DNA of 64,000 nt, from positions 4,299,738 to 4,363,737 of the forward strand of contig NZ_LR593886.1 of NCBI RefSeq assembly GCF_901538265.1, read 5' to 3'. The stretch's first letter is position 1, and each line of letters starts with the position of its first letter. Of this stretch, positions 1 to 8,509 are shown in pieces. The notes beneath the pieces were generated by a model. It did no database searches, had not been told where the DNA came from, and saw nothing but the letters and a program-made list of their open reading frames with translations. The stretch is from Gemmata massiliana (GTDB lineage Bacteria; Planctomycetota; Planctomycetia; Gemmatales; Gemmataceae). The translations under genes and the position numbers were made by a program.

Positions 1-974
1 GCGGTCCGGCGGAACACCCCGCGTGCGTGGCAGCGGAACACGTTCCCGGCGGTCAGGAGTACGGCCAGGAAAACCGGCGAGCAGATCACGGCGAAGACTC
101 CGATGCCCAGTGCCGCACCCCGCAGTCCGCCCGCTACGGCACCCAACGCCGCTCCCCCCGATGCGAACATCAGTGTGATAATCAACAGGACGAACGGGTT
201 CGCCGATCGCCCGCGCTCGAACATGACCCGGCCGAGTCCGCCGACGGCTTCGTCGGGGTCCGTACCGCGTTCGCAGATGATGCGATCGAGCAGCGTGAGC
301 AGAACCAGTGCGTTCGCGGAACCAGCGGGGATGTGTGCCGAAGGCCGCGTTTCCCCTCGCTCCCAAACGCAGACCTCTCCACCCACAACTTCCACAGCCG
401 CAATATTCTCGATGTCCAGATACCGCTCGCGCCGGCCGGTGCGAACGGTCAAGCCATCGAAGGTGAGTTCCCACCGGTACCCGCGAAGGGTCTCGTCACG
501 AGCGAGTGTGTCTTCGGCCCGATCCGTCAGATCGGTCAGCACGCGCTGAAGGAAGGTTTCGAGCGGGTCCGGGTGGTCGAGCGGGTGCTCGTAGCGGAAC
601 GGAACGCGGTCGTTCAGAAGCGTAATCACCCCGCGCCGGGTCATCGCTTTGGGCACCCCGTCGGAGTACCGGGCGGCCGACTCCGTCGCGAGATCGGTGA
701 TCTCGTCGTCCGCGAACTCGAACGTTCCGTGTCGGCTTTCGAGGATAAAACCCGTTTCTGTGAGTGTGATCCACCGGCGCCCGCGTGCGACGAGCCACCA
801 GCGGAACAGGAACAGTACGGCGACGGCAACTGTAACGGCCGCGATGATAGTCGTGTTTCGGTGTGCGCGTATGGCCGCAGTTGCGGTCAAAGCAACGCCG
901 ACCGCCACCGCGAACCCGAGCAAAATGAGCAGCAGTTCCGTGTACCGACTTCCGACGGATTGACGATCGATCAT
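1..974 (-). CDS. hypothetical membrane protein, C-terminus beyond the left edge
   Basis: An open frame of about 324 codons reads leftwards from ATG at 974 (start MIDRQSVGSRYTELLLILLG) and runs off the window without a stop. Two hydrophobic segments lie near residues 14-35 and 41-60. A soluble middle of about 190 residues follows, with a beta-rich, PH-like feel (for example GYRWELTFDGLTVRTGRRER). Two more hydrophobic segments lie near the visible end. I do not recognise a named family. Codon usage is typical of the window (G/C third positions), whereas the overlapping plus-strand frame gives a charged, low-complexity product and looks like a shadow. It is divergent from the kinase that starts at 1195. 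Function unknown; integral inner-membrane location is inferred from the hydrophobic segments. Confidence 0.72.
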   Translation of the reverse strand, partial: MIDRQSVGSRYTELLLILLGFAVAVGVALTATAAIRAHRNTTIIAAVTVAVAVLFLFRWWLVARGRRWITLTETGFILESRHGTFEFADDEITDLATESAARYSDGVPKAMTRRGVITLLNDRVPFRYEHPLDHPDPLETFLQRVLTDLTDRAEDTLARDETLRGYRWELTFDGLTVRTGRRERYLDIENIAAVEVVGGEVCVWERGETRPSAHIPAGSANALVLLTLLDRIICERGTDPDEAVGGLGRVMFERGRSANPFVLLIITLMFASGGAALGAVAGGLRGAALGIGVFAVICSPVFLAVLLTAGNVFRCHARGVFRRT

Positions 975-1194
975 GTGACAGTTCCTCCGCACCCGCAATG
1001 CAGCGCGGAAGTGTAGTACACAGATTCCGAAGGAACCGAGCATCGAATCGTGAGCTTCCGACTCTAAGCCATACCGCGATTTGAATCGAACCGTGTGCAG
1101 ACTTCCGCGGTGGTTGGGTAGTTCCGCGGCTGTGCGGCTTGATTTTCGTAGCTCGAAAAACGCCCCCTCGACTCACCGGTGATAATTCTTCAAA

Positions 1195-3156
1195 ATGCTC
1201 GCTAACACCAAAGAGGGTTGGCAGTTGTCGCGTGAAGTGGGGCGGGTAGATATTCTGGTCGTCGATGACGAGCCAGCGAACTTGCTTGCGCTCGAAGCGG
1301 TGCTCGCCGATTTGGGCCAGAACATAATCCGGGCCGGGTCCGGGGACGAAGCATTACGCCGGGTTCTGGAAACCGACTTCGCGGTCATCATTATGGACCT
1401 GCGGATGCCGGGGTTGAGCGGCTTCGAGGCCGCTCAGCTCATCCGCACACGTTCCCGGTCCCGATCCACACCCATTATCTTCCTCACAGCCGCAGACGGA
1501 GACGGGTTCTCGGCCACCGAAGCCTACGCACTCGGCGCCGTCGACTACCTGACCAAACCGCTCGTCCCGATGATTCTTCGGGCGAAGGTCGCGGTTTTCG
1601 TCGAACTGTACCAGAAGACCGAGGCGCTGAAAGCGGCCGAGCGCGAGCGGGCGGCCGTGGCCGTTCAGGAGAGCGAGGAGCGGCTCAAACTGGCCGTGGA
1701 CATTGCCCGGATGGGCACATTCGACATCGACCTCTTGACCGATGTCGTAGTGATGAACGAACCGGGGCGCGTACTGCTCGGGTTCGCGAGCACGCAAACC
1801 ACGTTCGCCCGAGTTCAGGAGCGCTTCCATCCGGACGACCGGGACGGGGTGATGAGCCGGGTGTTGGCCGCGTTCGAGCCGACCGGGTCGGGAAATTTCG
1901 AGCTTGAGCACCGGATTCTCCGACCCAGCGGCGAGGAACGCTGGCTCCGGGTTCGGGGGCAAACGTTCTTCACGGGTGCCGGTTCCGCGCGAAAGGCGGT
2001 CCGGTGTTTGGGCGCCTTTCTCGATGTGACAGAGGCGAAGCGGTCCGAGGAAGCACTGCGTGCGAGTGAGGAAGAGTTTCGCACGAATTTCGAGCGAGCG
2101 GGCGTGGGGAAGGCGCACGCCGATCCGACCACCGGTCAACTGGTGCGTGTGAACGCGGCGTTTTGTACGCTCATGGGGTACACAACCGACGAGCTTCTCA
2201 AATTGACCATTCGCGAGGTCACTCACCCCGACGAACGGGATGCGAGCGACGAGCGCTTCGGGGCGCTAATGCGGGGCACGGTACCGCAATACGCGGTCGA
2301 AAAACGGTACGTGCGCAAGGACGGGGCTACGATTTGGGTTCGAGTGACGGCGACCGTCGTGCGGACCCCGGCCGGTGTGCCGATTCGGGCGTGCGCCATT
2401 ATCGAAGACATCACGGCCCGGAAGCGAGCAGAAGCGGCTCTCGCGGAAGAGAGCCGGCGCAAGGACGAGTTCCTAGCGATCCTGGCCCACGAACTCCGGA
2501 ACCCGCTCGCTCCCATTAGCAACGGGCTGGAGCTTCTGAAGATGTACCCGGCCGGTGGTCCCGCGGCCGAAAAAGCCCGCACGCGGATGGACCGGCAACT
2601 CGCGCACCTGATTCGGCTCATCGACGATTTGATGGACATTTCGCGCGTGAGTCGCGGGAAACTCGAACTCCGCAAGGACCGCGTTACTGTTCGGATGGTG
2701 GTCGAGAACGCTCTCGATGCCAGTGCGCCGCTGCTGGAATCGGCCGGCCACCAAATCAGCGTAACCATCCCGAGCGAACCACTCGTTCTTCACGCGGACG
2801 CGGTGCGGATCACGCAGATCGTGTCGAACCTGCTGAACAACGCGGCCAAGTACACACCTCCTGGTGGTTGCGTCGGACTGGCCGTCGAGCGGGAAGGGGG
2901 CACGGCCGTTATCCGAATCTCGGACTCGGGCGTCGGGTTGGAGGCCGACATGCTGCCCAAAGTGTTCGAGATGTTTACTCAGGTCGGCAAAACGCTCGAT
3001 CGCGCTCAGGGTGGGCTCGGCATTGGGCTTGCGCTGGTCAAACGCCTGGTCGAGATGCACGGAGGTGCTATTTCCGCCGAAAGCCCCGGACTCGGGCACG
3101 GCAGCACATTCACTGTCAAGCTACCTCTCGCAGAGAGCACGCGGACGCTTCCGTAG
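1195..3156 (+). CDS. hybrid histidine kinase, REC-PAS-PAS-HisKA-HATPase
   Basis: A 653-residue soluble sensor kinase. An N-terminal receiver (about 16-130) has the acidic pair in DILVVDDEP, the phospho-acceptor Asp in IIMDLRMPG and the Lys in YLTKP. A short coiled coil is followed by two PAS domains (about 160-283 and 285-412, each ending in a PAC-like ITARKRAE or VTEAKRSE). The HisKA H-box is ILAHELRNPLAPI (near 427) and the ATPase has an N-box (NLLNNAAKYT) and G-box (GGLGIGLALVKRL). No membrane segment is seen, so it is probably cytoplasmic, with the receiver controlling or controlled by the kinase core. The ATG at 1195 has no clear Shine-Dalgarno; a GTG near 1230 is an alternative. A terminator follows at 3278. 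Its layout matches the kinase ending at 56500, suggesting paralogy. Signal unknown. Confidence 0.9.
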   Translation: MLANTKEGWQLSREVGRVDILVVDDEPANLLALEAVLADLGQNIIRAGSGDEALRRVLETDFAVIIMDLRMPGLSGFEAAQLIRTRSRSRSTPIIFLTAADGDGFSATEAYALGAVDYLTKPLVPMILRAKVAVFVELYQKTEALKAAERERAAVAVQESEERLKLAVDIARMGTFDIDLLTDVVVMNEPGRVLLGFASTQTTFARVQERFHPDDRDGVMSRVLAAFEPTGSGNFELEHRILRPSGEERWLRVRGQTFFTGAGSARKAVRCLGAFLDVTEAKRSEEALRASEEEFRTNFERAGVGKAHADPTTGQLVRVNAAFCTLMGYTTDELLKLTIREVTHPDERDASDERFGALMRGTVPQYAVEKRYVRKDGATIWVRVTATVVRTPAGVPIRACAIIEDITARKRAEAALAEESRRKDEFLAILAHELRNPLAPISNGLELLKMYPAGGPAAEKARTRMDRQLAHLIRLIDDLMDISRVSRGKLELRKDRVTVRMVVENALDASAPLLESAGHQISVTIPSEPLVLHADAVRITQIVSNLLNNAAKYTPPGGCVGLAVEREGGTAVIRISDSGVGLEADMLPKVFEMFTQVGKTLDRAQGGLGIGLALVKRLVEMHGGAISAESPGLGHGSTFTVKLPLAESTRTLP

Positions 3157-3277
3157 GTCCTCGCGGTCCGGTTCGGGTGAGTTTGCCGCCGACGAACGCC
3201 CAACGCGGGCACCCAACCGCGCGCCTTTCTTGACGGCGCAACCCGTCTCCGTACTATCACAAGGAACGAAATGCACG

Positions 3278-3306
3278 CCTCGACCGACCCGTCGAGGTTG
3301 TTTTTT
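3278..3306 (+). terminator. intrinsic terminator before the nuo operon
   Basis: Perfect 7-bp stem CCTCGAC/GTCGAGG with a 6-nt loop, followed at once by TTGTTTTTT. It separates the upstream kinase from nuoA, so the nuo operon must have its own promoter downstream of it. Confidence 0.8.
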
Positions 3307-3314
3307 GGTCACCC

Positions 3315-3332
3315 TTGTGAAATCCTTCACAA
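3315..3332. promoter_or_regulatory. CRP/FNR-family type palindrome upstream of nuoA
   Basis: TTGTGA-AATCCT-TCACAA is a perfect inverted repeat of the form TGTGA-N6-TCACA, the general pattern bound by CRP/FNR-family regulators. It lies 34 bp before the nuoA ATG and just after the terminator at 3278-3306, where the nuo promoter is expected. Regulation of complex I by such a factor is inference; no CRP/FNR gene is in the window. Confidence 0.5.
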
Positions 3333-3366
3333 AGAAGCCATAGTTGCCCGCACGACAGGGGAAGGC

Positions 3367-3807
3367 ATGTCAGTCACCCCCGTTCAAACCCCCGGCGGCA
3401 TCGAACCGGCGTTCGACCTCACCGCGTATTACCCGATCCTGATTTACGCGGTGGTGTGCGTCCTGTTCGCGGTCGGCGCGATTGCCGGAACTCACCTGTT
3501 CCCGTTCAAGCCGCGCAAGCCGACGAAGATCAAGCAGATGCCCTACGAATCGGGCATGGACCCGGTCGGTTCGGCGCGGATGCAGTTCGACATCAAGTTC
3601 TACCTGATCGCGATCTTGTTCCTCGTGTTCGACGTGGAACTGCTGTTCCTCTACCCGTGGGCGGTGATCGCCTACGGAGAGGGCGGCGATCAGACGTGGC
3701 GGACCGTGTTCGGCACCGTGGTGTTCCTCGAAATCATGGTGTTCCTGGTCACGTTCGTGATCGCCTACGTCTATGCATGGAAGAAGGGGGTGTTCCAGTG
3801 GCGCTAA
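3367..3807 (+). CDS. nuoA: NADH-quinone oxidoreductase subunit A
   Basis: First gene of the complex I operon. The 146-residue protein has three hydrophobic segments (near 20-45, 75-100 and 110-135) and the conserved NuoA core: [18 protein letters not shown] followed by [21 protein letters not shown]. It is a membrane-arm subunit near the quinone site, helping couple NADH oxidation to ion pumping. An upstream in-frame ATG exists at 3271, but that start would make the N-terminus cover the terminator and the CRP-like palindrome. The ATG at 3367 has a purine-rich AGGGGAAGG just before it and gives the usual length. The end overlaps nuoB by 10 bp, indicating translational coupling. Confidence 0.95.
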   Translation: MSVTPVQTPGGIEPAFDLTAYYPILIYAVVCVLFAVGAIAGTHLFPFKPRKPTKIKQMPYESGMDPVGSARMQFDIKFYLIAILFLVFDVELLFLYPWAVIAYGEGGDQTWRTVFGTVVFLEIMVFLVTFVIAYVYAWKKGVFQWR

Positions 3808-4403
3808 CGAACCTGCTGCCGGACTTCATGATCGCCCCGCTCGACTACCTCGCGAACATGGCCCGCAAGCACAGTCTGTGGCCGATGCCGTTCGCGACCG
3901 CGTGCTGCGGGATCGAGCTGATGGCCACCGCGAGCAGCCGCTACGACATTGCCCGGTTCGGCTCCGAGGCCATGCGGTTCAGCCCGCGCCAGTGCGACGT
4001 GATGATCGTCGCGGGCCGCGTGGCGATGAAGATGGTGCCGGTGATGCAGCGCATCTGGCTGCAAATGCCAGAGCCGAAGTGGTGCATTAGTATGGGTGCC
4101 TGTGCTTCCAGCGGCGGCGTGTTCGATACCTACGCGGTGGTTCAGGGGATCGACCGATTCATTCCCGTGGACGTGTACGTTCCGGGGTGCCCGCCGCGGC
4201 CCGAACAGTTGATCCGCTCGATCATTGACTTGCAAGAGAAGATCCAGCGCACCGGTACCATCGACGCACGCGAGTTCGCGTCGCGCACCGCCTACGAAGG
4301 CCCGACCGCGCTGGCTCGCGAACTCGGAGCGGACGAAGCCATTGTCGCGCCTGGTGATTACAACACCGCCACCCGGTTGCGCTCGCTCCCGCTGGCAAAA
4401 TGA
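3798..4403 (+). CDS. nuoB: NADH-quinone oxidoreductase subunit B
   Basis: A 201-residue subunit that carries cluster N2, the last Fe-S centre before quinone in the peripheral arm. Visible ligands are the adjacent Cys pair in [10 protein letters not shown], the Cys in [10 protein letters not shown] and the Cys in PGCPPRPEQ. The GTG at 3798 is chosen because it overlaps the nuoA stop and gives the normal start [18 protein letters not shown]; the frame stays open upstream only as a shadow of nuoA. The C-terminal 40 residues (after [12 protein letters not shown]) are extra and not conserved in most NuoB proteins. Confidence 0.96.
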   Translation: MALTNLLPDFMIAPLDYLANMARKHSLWPMPFATACCGIELMATASSRYDIARFGSEAMRFSPRQCDVMIVAGRVAMKMVPVMQRIWLQMPEPKWCISMGACASSGGVFDTYAVVQGIDRFIPVDVYVPGCPPRPEQLIRSIIDLQEKIQRTGTIDAREFASRTAYEGPTALARELGADEAIVAPGDYNTATRLRSLPLAK

Positions 4404-4488
4404 GTTCCTTGCTCCGGGCGATTCCCGGAGTGGCCGTCCTCGTGTGATGAGCGGTCCTCGTGGCCGCGGTCCAGGCAAGAGATTCCTT

Positions 4489-4992
4489 ATGCCGGTCCTC
4501 GACACACTCAACGCGAAGTTCGCCGGGGCGTTCACCACGTCCGCATTCCGCGACAACCAGCGCGTACTGGTGAGCGCGGAGAAGGCACCCACGGTGCTGT
4601 TCCCGCTCTTGAAGTGCTTGAAGGACGAGCTGGGGTTCGATTTTCTCGCGGAACTCGGCGGGATCGACTACCTGGGCTACCCCGACGCGACCGATCGCTT
4701 CTGTGTGGTGTATGGCCTGACGAACACCGCGACCGGCGAGCGCCTCTTCGTGAAGGCGTTCGCCAATGACCCGGACCCGGAGTTGCCGTCGGTCGTGGAT
4801 CTCTGGCGCGGGGCCGACTGGATGGAGCGCGAGGTCTACGACATGTACGGCGTGCGGTTCCCGGGCCACCCGGACCTGCGCCGGATTCTGATGCCGTCGG
4901 AGTACACCGCGTACCCGCTCCGCAAGGACTACCCACTCCGCGGGCACGGCGAGCGGCACAACTTCCCGACCGTGACCCGGGCGGATAGCTGA
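4489..4992 (+). CDS. nuoC: NADH-quinone oxidoreductase subunit C
   Basis: A 167-residue hydrophilic 30-kDa-type subunit of the peripheral arm. It has the family signature WMEREVYDMYGVRFPGHPDL followed by RRILMP and a C-terminal RKDYPLRGHGER. The ATG at 4489 is preferred over the longer in-frame opening because the upstream part overlaps nuoB and is low-complexity and basic. NuoC is separate here, not fused to NuoD as in Escherichia coli. A palindromic repeat follows immediately in the gap to nuoD. Confidence 0.95.
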   Translation: MPVLDTLNAKFAGAFTTSAFRDNQRVLVSAEKAPTVLFPLLKCLKDELGFDFLAELGGIDYLGYPDATDRFCVVYGLTNTATGERLFVKAFANDPDPELPSVVDLWRGADWMEREVYDMYGVRFPGHPDLRRILMPSEYTAYPLRKDYPLRGHGERHNFPTVTRADS

Positions 4993-5003
4993 GACAAAAG
5001 AGC

Positions 5004-5086
5004 GCCGCGGATGAACGCAGATAAACGCGGATCAGAGTTGAAGCAGGAATTGATTTGATCCGCGCTAATCTGCGTTCATCCGCGGC
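5004..5086. repeat. intergenic palindromic repeat, copy 1 (nuoC-nuoD gap)
   Basis: Arms 5004-5034 and 5056-5086 are inverted copies with 29 of 31 positions matching; the left arm begins GCCGCGGATGAACGCAGATA. It is related to the element at 6353-6436, including the preceding GAGACAAA. In transcript form it would fold into a long hairpin between nuoC and nuoD. It looks like a REP-like dispersed palindrome; no transposase is linked to it here. Confidence 0.85.
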
Positions 5087-5109
5087 TACTCTTCTCTTCG
5101 GAGATTGCG

Positions 5110-6339
5110 ATGCCGATTGAGGCTGCTACTCCCGTTGAAGACCTCGCTGGTGCGGACCAGGAGTTCCTCTACACCCTGAACTTCGGGCCGCAGCACCCGG
5201 CCACGCACACCACGCTGCGCCTCATCCTCACGCTCGACGGGGAAACCATTGTTAAGGCCGTGCCCGACATCGGGTATTTGCACAGCGGGTTCGAGAAGCT
5301 CGGCGAAGACCTCGACTTCAACCAGTACGTGACCATCGTCGACCGGATGAACTACATCTCCCCGGTCGCGAACGAGGTCGCGTGGCACCACACGATCGAA
5401 AAGCTGATCGGGATCGAGATCACCCCGCGGTGCAAGTACATCCGCACCATTCTGGCGGAGCTGGCTCGCATCAGCGATCACCTGCTGTGCGTGGGCGCGG
5501 CCGCTCTCGACCTCGGGGCGCTGACCGCGTTCCTGTACGCCTTCAACGCCCGTGAGAAAGTCTACAACATCATCGAGTCGACCGCCGGGCAGCGGTTTCA
5601 CCCCAGCTACACGCGCGTCGGCGGGTTGATGGCCGACATCTCCGACGATGTCGTTGACCTGATCCGCGACTTCGTGAAGACGTTCCCCAAAGTCCACGCG
5701 GACATCGTCCGGCTCCTGAACCGCAACCGCATCTTCATCGACCGCACGAAGGGTATCGGCGTGCTGACGAAGGAAGAGGCGATCAACACGAGTTGCTCCG
5801 GTCCTGTGGCGCGTGCGAGTGGTGTGGTTCGCGACCTCCGGAAAGATGAGCCGTACCTCGCGTACAAGGATCTCGCGGGTGCGTTCAAAGTCGTGTGCGG
5901 GAAGGGCGGGGACTGCTACAACCGCTACTTAGTCCGCATGGGTGAGATGCTGGAGTCGTGGAAGATCATCCACGCGGCCGTCGAGAACCTCCCAACCGGT
6001 CCCGTGAACGTCGATCTCAACGACAAGCTCACGATCCCGGACAAGAACGCAACCTACCGGAGCATCGAGGGGCTGATCCAGCACTTCGAGCTGTTCATGT
6101 GGAACCGCCGGTGGGAGACACCGACGGAAGAGGTGTACGGGGCGCACGAAACCGCGAACGGTGAACTCGGGTTCTACGTGGTTGCGGATGGAGGAGGGAA
6201 GGCGTTCCGCGCGCGGACGCGCCCGCCGTCGTTCATCCACTTCGCAGTGTTCCCGATGATGATGGAGGGGCACCAGATTTCCGACGTGCCCGCCGTGCTG
6301 GGGAGCTTAAACATCATCGCCGCCGAACTGGACCGTTGA
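5110..6339 (+). CDS. nuoD: NADH-quinone oxidoreductase subunit D
   Basis: A 409-residue 49-kDa-type subunit forming the quinone-binding pocket with NuoB. Conserved segments are NFGPQHPATHTTLRLIL, the helix PDIGYLHSGFEKLGE, the YxxRMNY-like DRMNYISP, and the C-terminal PPSFIHFAVFPMMMEGHQIS leading to LGSLNIIAAELDR, all typical of NuoD and of the hydrogenase large-subunit fold without the metal-binding cysteines. A GGAG lies 7 nt before the ATG. The gene is flanked on both sides by related palindromic repeats. The length is normal for a non-fused NuoD. Confidence 0.97.
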   Translation: MPIEAATPVEDLAGADQEFLYTLNFGPQHPATHTTLRLILTLDGETIVKAVPDIGYLHSGFEKLGEDLDFNQYVTIVDRMNYISPVANEVAWHHTIEKLIGIEITPRCKYIRTILAELARISDHLLCVGAAALDLGALTAFLYAFNAREKVYNIIESTAGQRFHPSYTRVGGLMADISDDVVDLIRDFVKTFPKVHADIVRLLNRNRIFIDRTKGIGVLTKEEAINTSCSGPVARASGVVRDLRKDEPYLAYKDLAGAFKVVCGKGGDCYNRYLVRMGEMLESWKIIHAAVENLPTGPVNVDLNDKLTIPDKNATYRSIEGLIQHFELFMWNRRWETPTEEVYGAHETANGELGFYVVADGGGKAFRARTRPPSFIHFAVFPMMMEGHQISDVPAVLGSLNIIAAELDR

Positions 6340-6352
6340 GAGAGACAAAGGC

Positions 6353-6436
6353 GCCACGGATGAACACAGATAACACGGATTAAACTCATTGAGTTCCATG
6401 TTGTTCTGATCCGCGTAATCTGTGTACATCCGTGGC
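6353..6436. repeat. intergenic palindromic repeat, copy 2 (nuoD-nuoE gap)
   Basis: Arms 6353-6380 and 6409-6436 are inverted copies with 25 of 28 positions matching; the left arm begins GCCACGGATGAACACAGATA. It shares its core (GCCxCGGATGAACxCAGATAA) with the element at 5004-5086, so the two belong to one repeat family, 1.35 kb apart in the same operon. Confidence 0.85.
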
Positions 6437-6457
6437 TGATTTATCCGGGGCTTTACA

Positions 6458-6940
6458 ATGCCGGCGCTGAGTCCTGAACTTCGCGAGAAGATCAAGGCGT
6501 ACATTCCGAAGTACCCGCGCAAGCAGGCGGTGACGCTGCCGGCGCTGCACCTCGTTCACGACGAACTGCGCACGGTGTCGAACGAGGCCATCGTCGAGAT
6601 CGCCGAGATCCTCGAACTGCACCCGTCGGAAGTTCACGACACGATGACCTTCTACGAGTTCTTCAAGGGCGAGGGCCAGAAGCTCGGTACGACGCGGTTG
6701 TGGGTGTGCCGCGGGCTGGCGTGCATGCTCCGCGGGGCTTACGAACTCATCGAGCACTGCGAACACAAGCTCGGCGTGTCGTGCGGTCACGCGACGGCCG
6801 ACGGCAAGATCACGCTGGAGTTCGCGGAGTGCATCGGGGCGTGCGACGGTGCCCCGGCCTGCTTGGTGAACGACGTCCACGCCATGAACGTGACACCCGA
6901 AAAGGCCGACCAGTTGATTACGGAGCTGAAGCTCAAGTAG
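6458..6940 (+). CDS. nuoE: NADH-quinone oxidoreductase subunit E
   Basis: A 160-residue thioredoxin-fold subunit of the NADH-dehydrogenase module holding a [2Fe-2S] cluster. All four ligands are visible: Cys-x4-Cys in WVCRGLACMLRG and Cys-x3-Cys in FAECIGACDGAP. The N-terminal helical part contains VHDELRTVSNEAIVEIAEIL and the hinge HPSEVHDTMTFYEFF. It partners NuoF and NuoG. Its TAG stop lies inside the first arm of an inverted repeat that fills the gap to nuoF. Confidence 0.97.
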   Translation: MPALSPELREKIKAYIPKYPRKQAVTLPALHLVHDELRTVSNEAIVEIAEILELHPSEVHDTMTFYEFFKGEGQKLGTTRLWVCRGLACMLRGAYELIEHCEHKLGVSCGHATADGKITLEFAECIGACDGAPACLVNDVHAMNVTPEKADQLITELKLK

Positions 6941-7026
6941 GTCGGGCTGTGCCCGACGCCGAGAAGACCAGAGAAGGTGTTGGGCTGTGCCCGGCAGCGA
7001 GAAGATGTCGGGCACGGCCCGACCTA
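6938..7026. repeat. inverted repeat spanning the nuoE stop and the nuoE-nuoF gap
   Basis: TAGGTCGGGCTGTGCCCGAC (6938-6957) is inverted at 7007-7026 with one mismatch. A third, partial direct copy (TTGGGCTGTGCCCGGC near 6980-6995) sits between them, each followed by a GAGAAGA-type tract. The first arm supplies the nuoE stop codon, so the element may have inserted at, or replaced, the gene end. Confidence 0.8.
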
Positions 7027-7038
7027 CGAGAAGACCCG

Positions 7039-8409
7039 ATGCCTGCATACGAACCCGTACTCCTGGCCCGCATCAACAAGCCCAACAGCGGCAAGCTGGA
7101 GGGGTACCGCGCCGACGGCGGGTACGCCACCATCGAGCGCGCGCTGAAGGAAAAGCAGCCGATCGACGTCATCACGCAGGTGAAGGACGCCGGGCTGCGC
7201 GGGCGCGGCGGCGCGGGGTTCCCTTGCGGTCTCAAGTGGACGTTCCTGCCGAAGGACCACCCGGGACCGATCTACCTGTGCGTCAACGCGGATGAGTCCG
7301 AGCCGTGTACGTACAACAACCGCATCCTGATGGAGAAAGACCCCCACCAGGTGCTCGAAGGGATTATGCTGGCGTGCTACGCCATCCGGTCCCAGAAGGC
7401 GTTCTACTACGTCCGCTACGAGTACGGGGACTCGTTCCGCTCGCTCCAGGCGGCCATCGACGAACTGTACGCGGCCAAACTGCTCGGCCAGAACATTCTG
7501 GGCAGCGGGTTTAACCTCGACATCGTACTGCACCGCGGCGCCGGGGCGTACATCTGCGGGGAAGAGACCGGGCTGATCGAGAGCTTGGAGGGGAAACGCG
7601 CGTGGCCGCGCATCAAGCCCCCGTTCCCGGCGATCGAGGGCGCGTTCCGCAAGCCGACGATCGTGAACAACGTCGAAACGCTCGCGTGCGTCACACAGAT
7701 CATGAAGCGCGGGATCGACTGGTTCAAGTCGCTCGGCGTGCCGCCCGACCCGAAGAACCCGCGCGACGCCGGGAGTTACGGTCCCAAGTTGTACACGCTC
7801 GCGGGCCACGTTGAGAAGCCGGTGTGCGTCGAGGTGCCAATGGGCATCACGCTCCGCGATCTCGTGGAGAAGCACGGCGGTGGCGTGTGGAAGGGCCGCA
7901 AGGCGAAGGCCGTGAACCCCGGCGGGCTGAGCATGGGGTTCGTGGACGTGAACGCGCCGCTCAAGGGCGAGGACGGGAAGACCGAGTACGACATTCCCCT
8001 GGACTTCAACGGTCCCGGGCGCGTCGGGTGCCTCGGACTCGGGACCGCGGCCGTTACCGTGATCGACGACCAGACCAGCATGATCGACGTGCTGCACAAC
8101 GTCTGCCAGTTCTTCAGCCACGAGAGCTGCGGGCAGTGTACCCCGTGCCGCGAGGGAACGGGCTGGATGCTGAAGATCACCGACCGGCTCCGGCGCGGGC
8201 TCGGGCGCAAGGAAGATCTGGACATCCTGATTGACGTCGGCGACCGAATCGGCATCATGCCCGGTACAACGATCTGCGGGCTGTCGGACGGGGCCGGGTG
8301 GCCCGTGAAGACCGCGATCCGCAAGTTCCGCGCGGAGTTCGAGGCCGCGATCAAGAGCGGCGCGAAGAGTAAGTACGCGAAATCACTCGCCCTGGCCGGT
8401 TCACACTGA
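7039..8409 (+). CDS. nuoF: NADH-quinone oxidoreductase subunit F
   Basis: A 456-residue flavoprotein subunit that oxidises NADH through FMN and passes electrons to cluster N3. Motifs in order: Gly-rich NADH-site loop GLRGRGGAGFPCGLKW; ADESEPCTYNNRILME; FMN-site GAGAYICGEETGLIESLEG; and the [4Fe-4S] ligands in ESCGQCTPCREGTGWML, with a distal Cys in GTTICGLSDG. The start at 7039 (MPAYEPVLLARINK) lies just after the inverted repeat; the frame is open far upstream, but that part overlaps nuoE and is basic low-complexity sequence. Confidence 0.97.
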   Translation: MPAYEPVLLARINKPNSGKLEGYRADGGYATIERALKEKQPIDVITQVKDAGLRGRGGAGFPCGLKWTFLPKDHPGPIYLCVNADESEPCTYNNRILMEKDPHQVLEGIMLACYAIRSQKAFYYVRYEYGDSFRSLQAAIDELYAAKLLGQNILGSGFNLDIVLHRGAGAYICGEETGLIESLEGKRAWPRIKPPFPAIEGAFRKPTIVNNVETLACVTQIMKRGIDWFKSLGVPPDPKNPRDAGSYGPKLYTLAGHVEKPVCVEVPMGITLRDLVEKHGGGVWKGRKAKAVNPGGLSMGFVDVNAPLKGEDGKTEYDIPLDFNGPGRVGCLGLGTAAVTVIDDQTSMIDVLHNVCQFFSHESCGQCTPCREGTGWMLKITDRLRRGLGRKEDLDILIDVGDRIGIMPGTTICGLSDGAGWPVKTAIRKFRAEFEAAIKSGAKSKYAKSLALAGSH

Positions 8410-8509
8410 ACTGACGGCGGGACCGGTTGACCGGCTGTGTTGGGTCGTCTTAATCGCCCATTTGTTCCCGTCGGGAACCACAACCTCGGTTAACCGTGAG
8501 GTTTCGCCA

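Noticed and set aside
27-1016. Plus-strand open frame at the left edge
   Set aside because: Its product is charged low-complexity, while the minus strand gives a membrane protein with clean helices and normal codon use.
5004-5086. Intrinsic terminator inside the nuo operon
   Set aside because: The hairpin lacks a T-tract and recurs as a related element in the next gap, so it is better explained as a dispersed palindrome.
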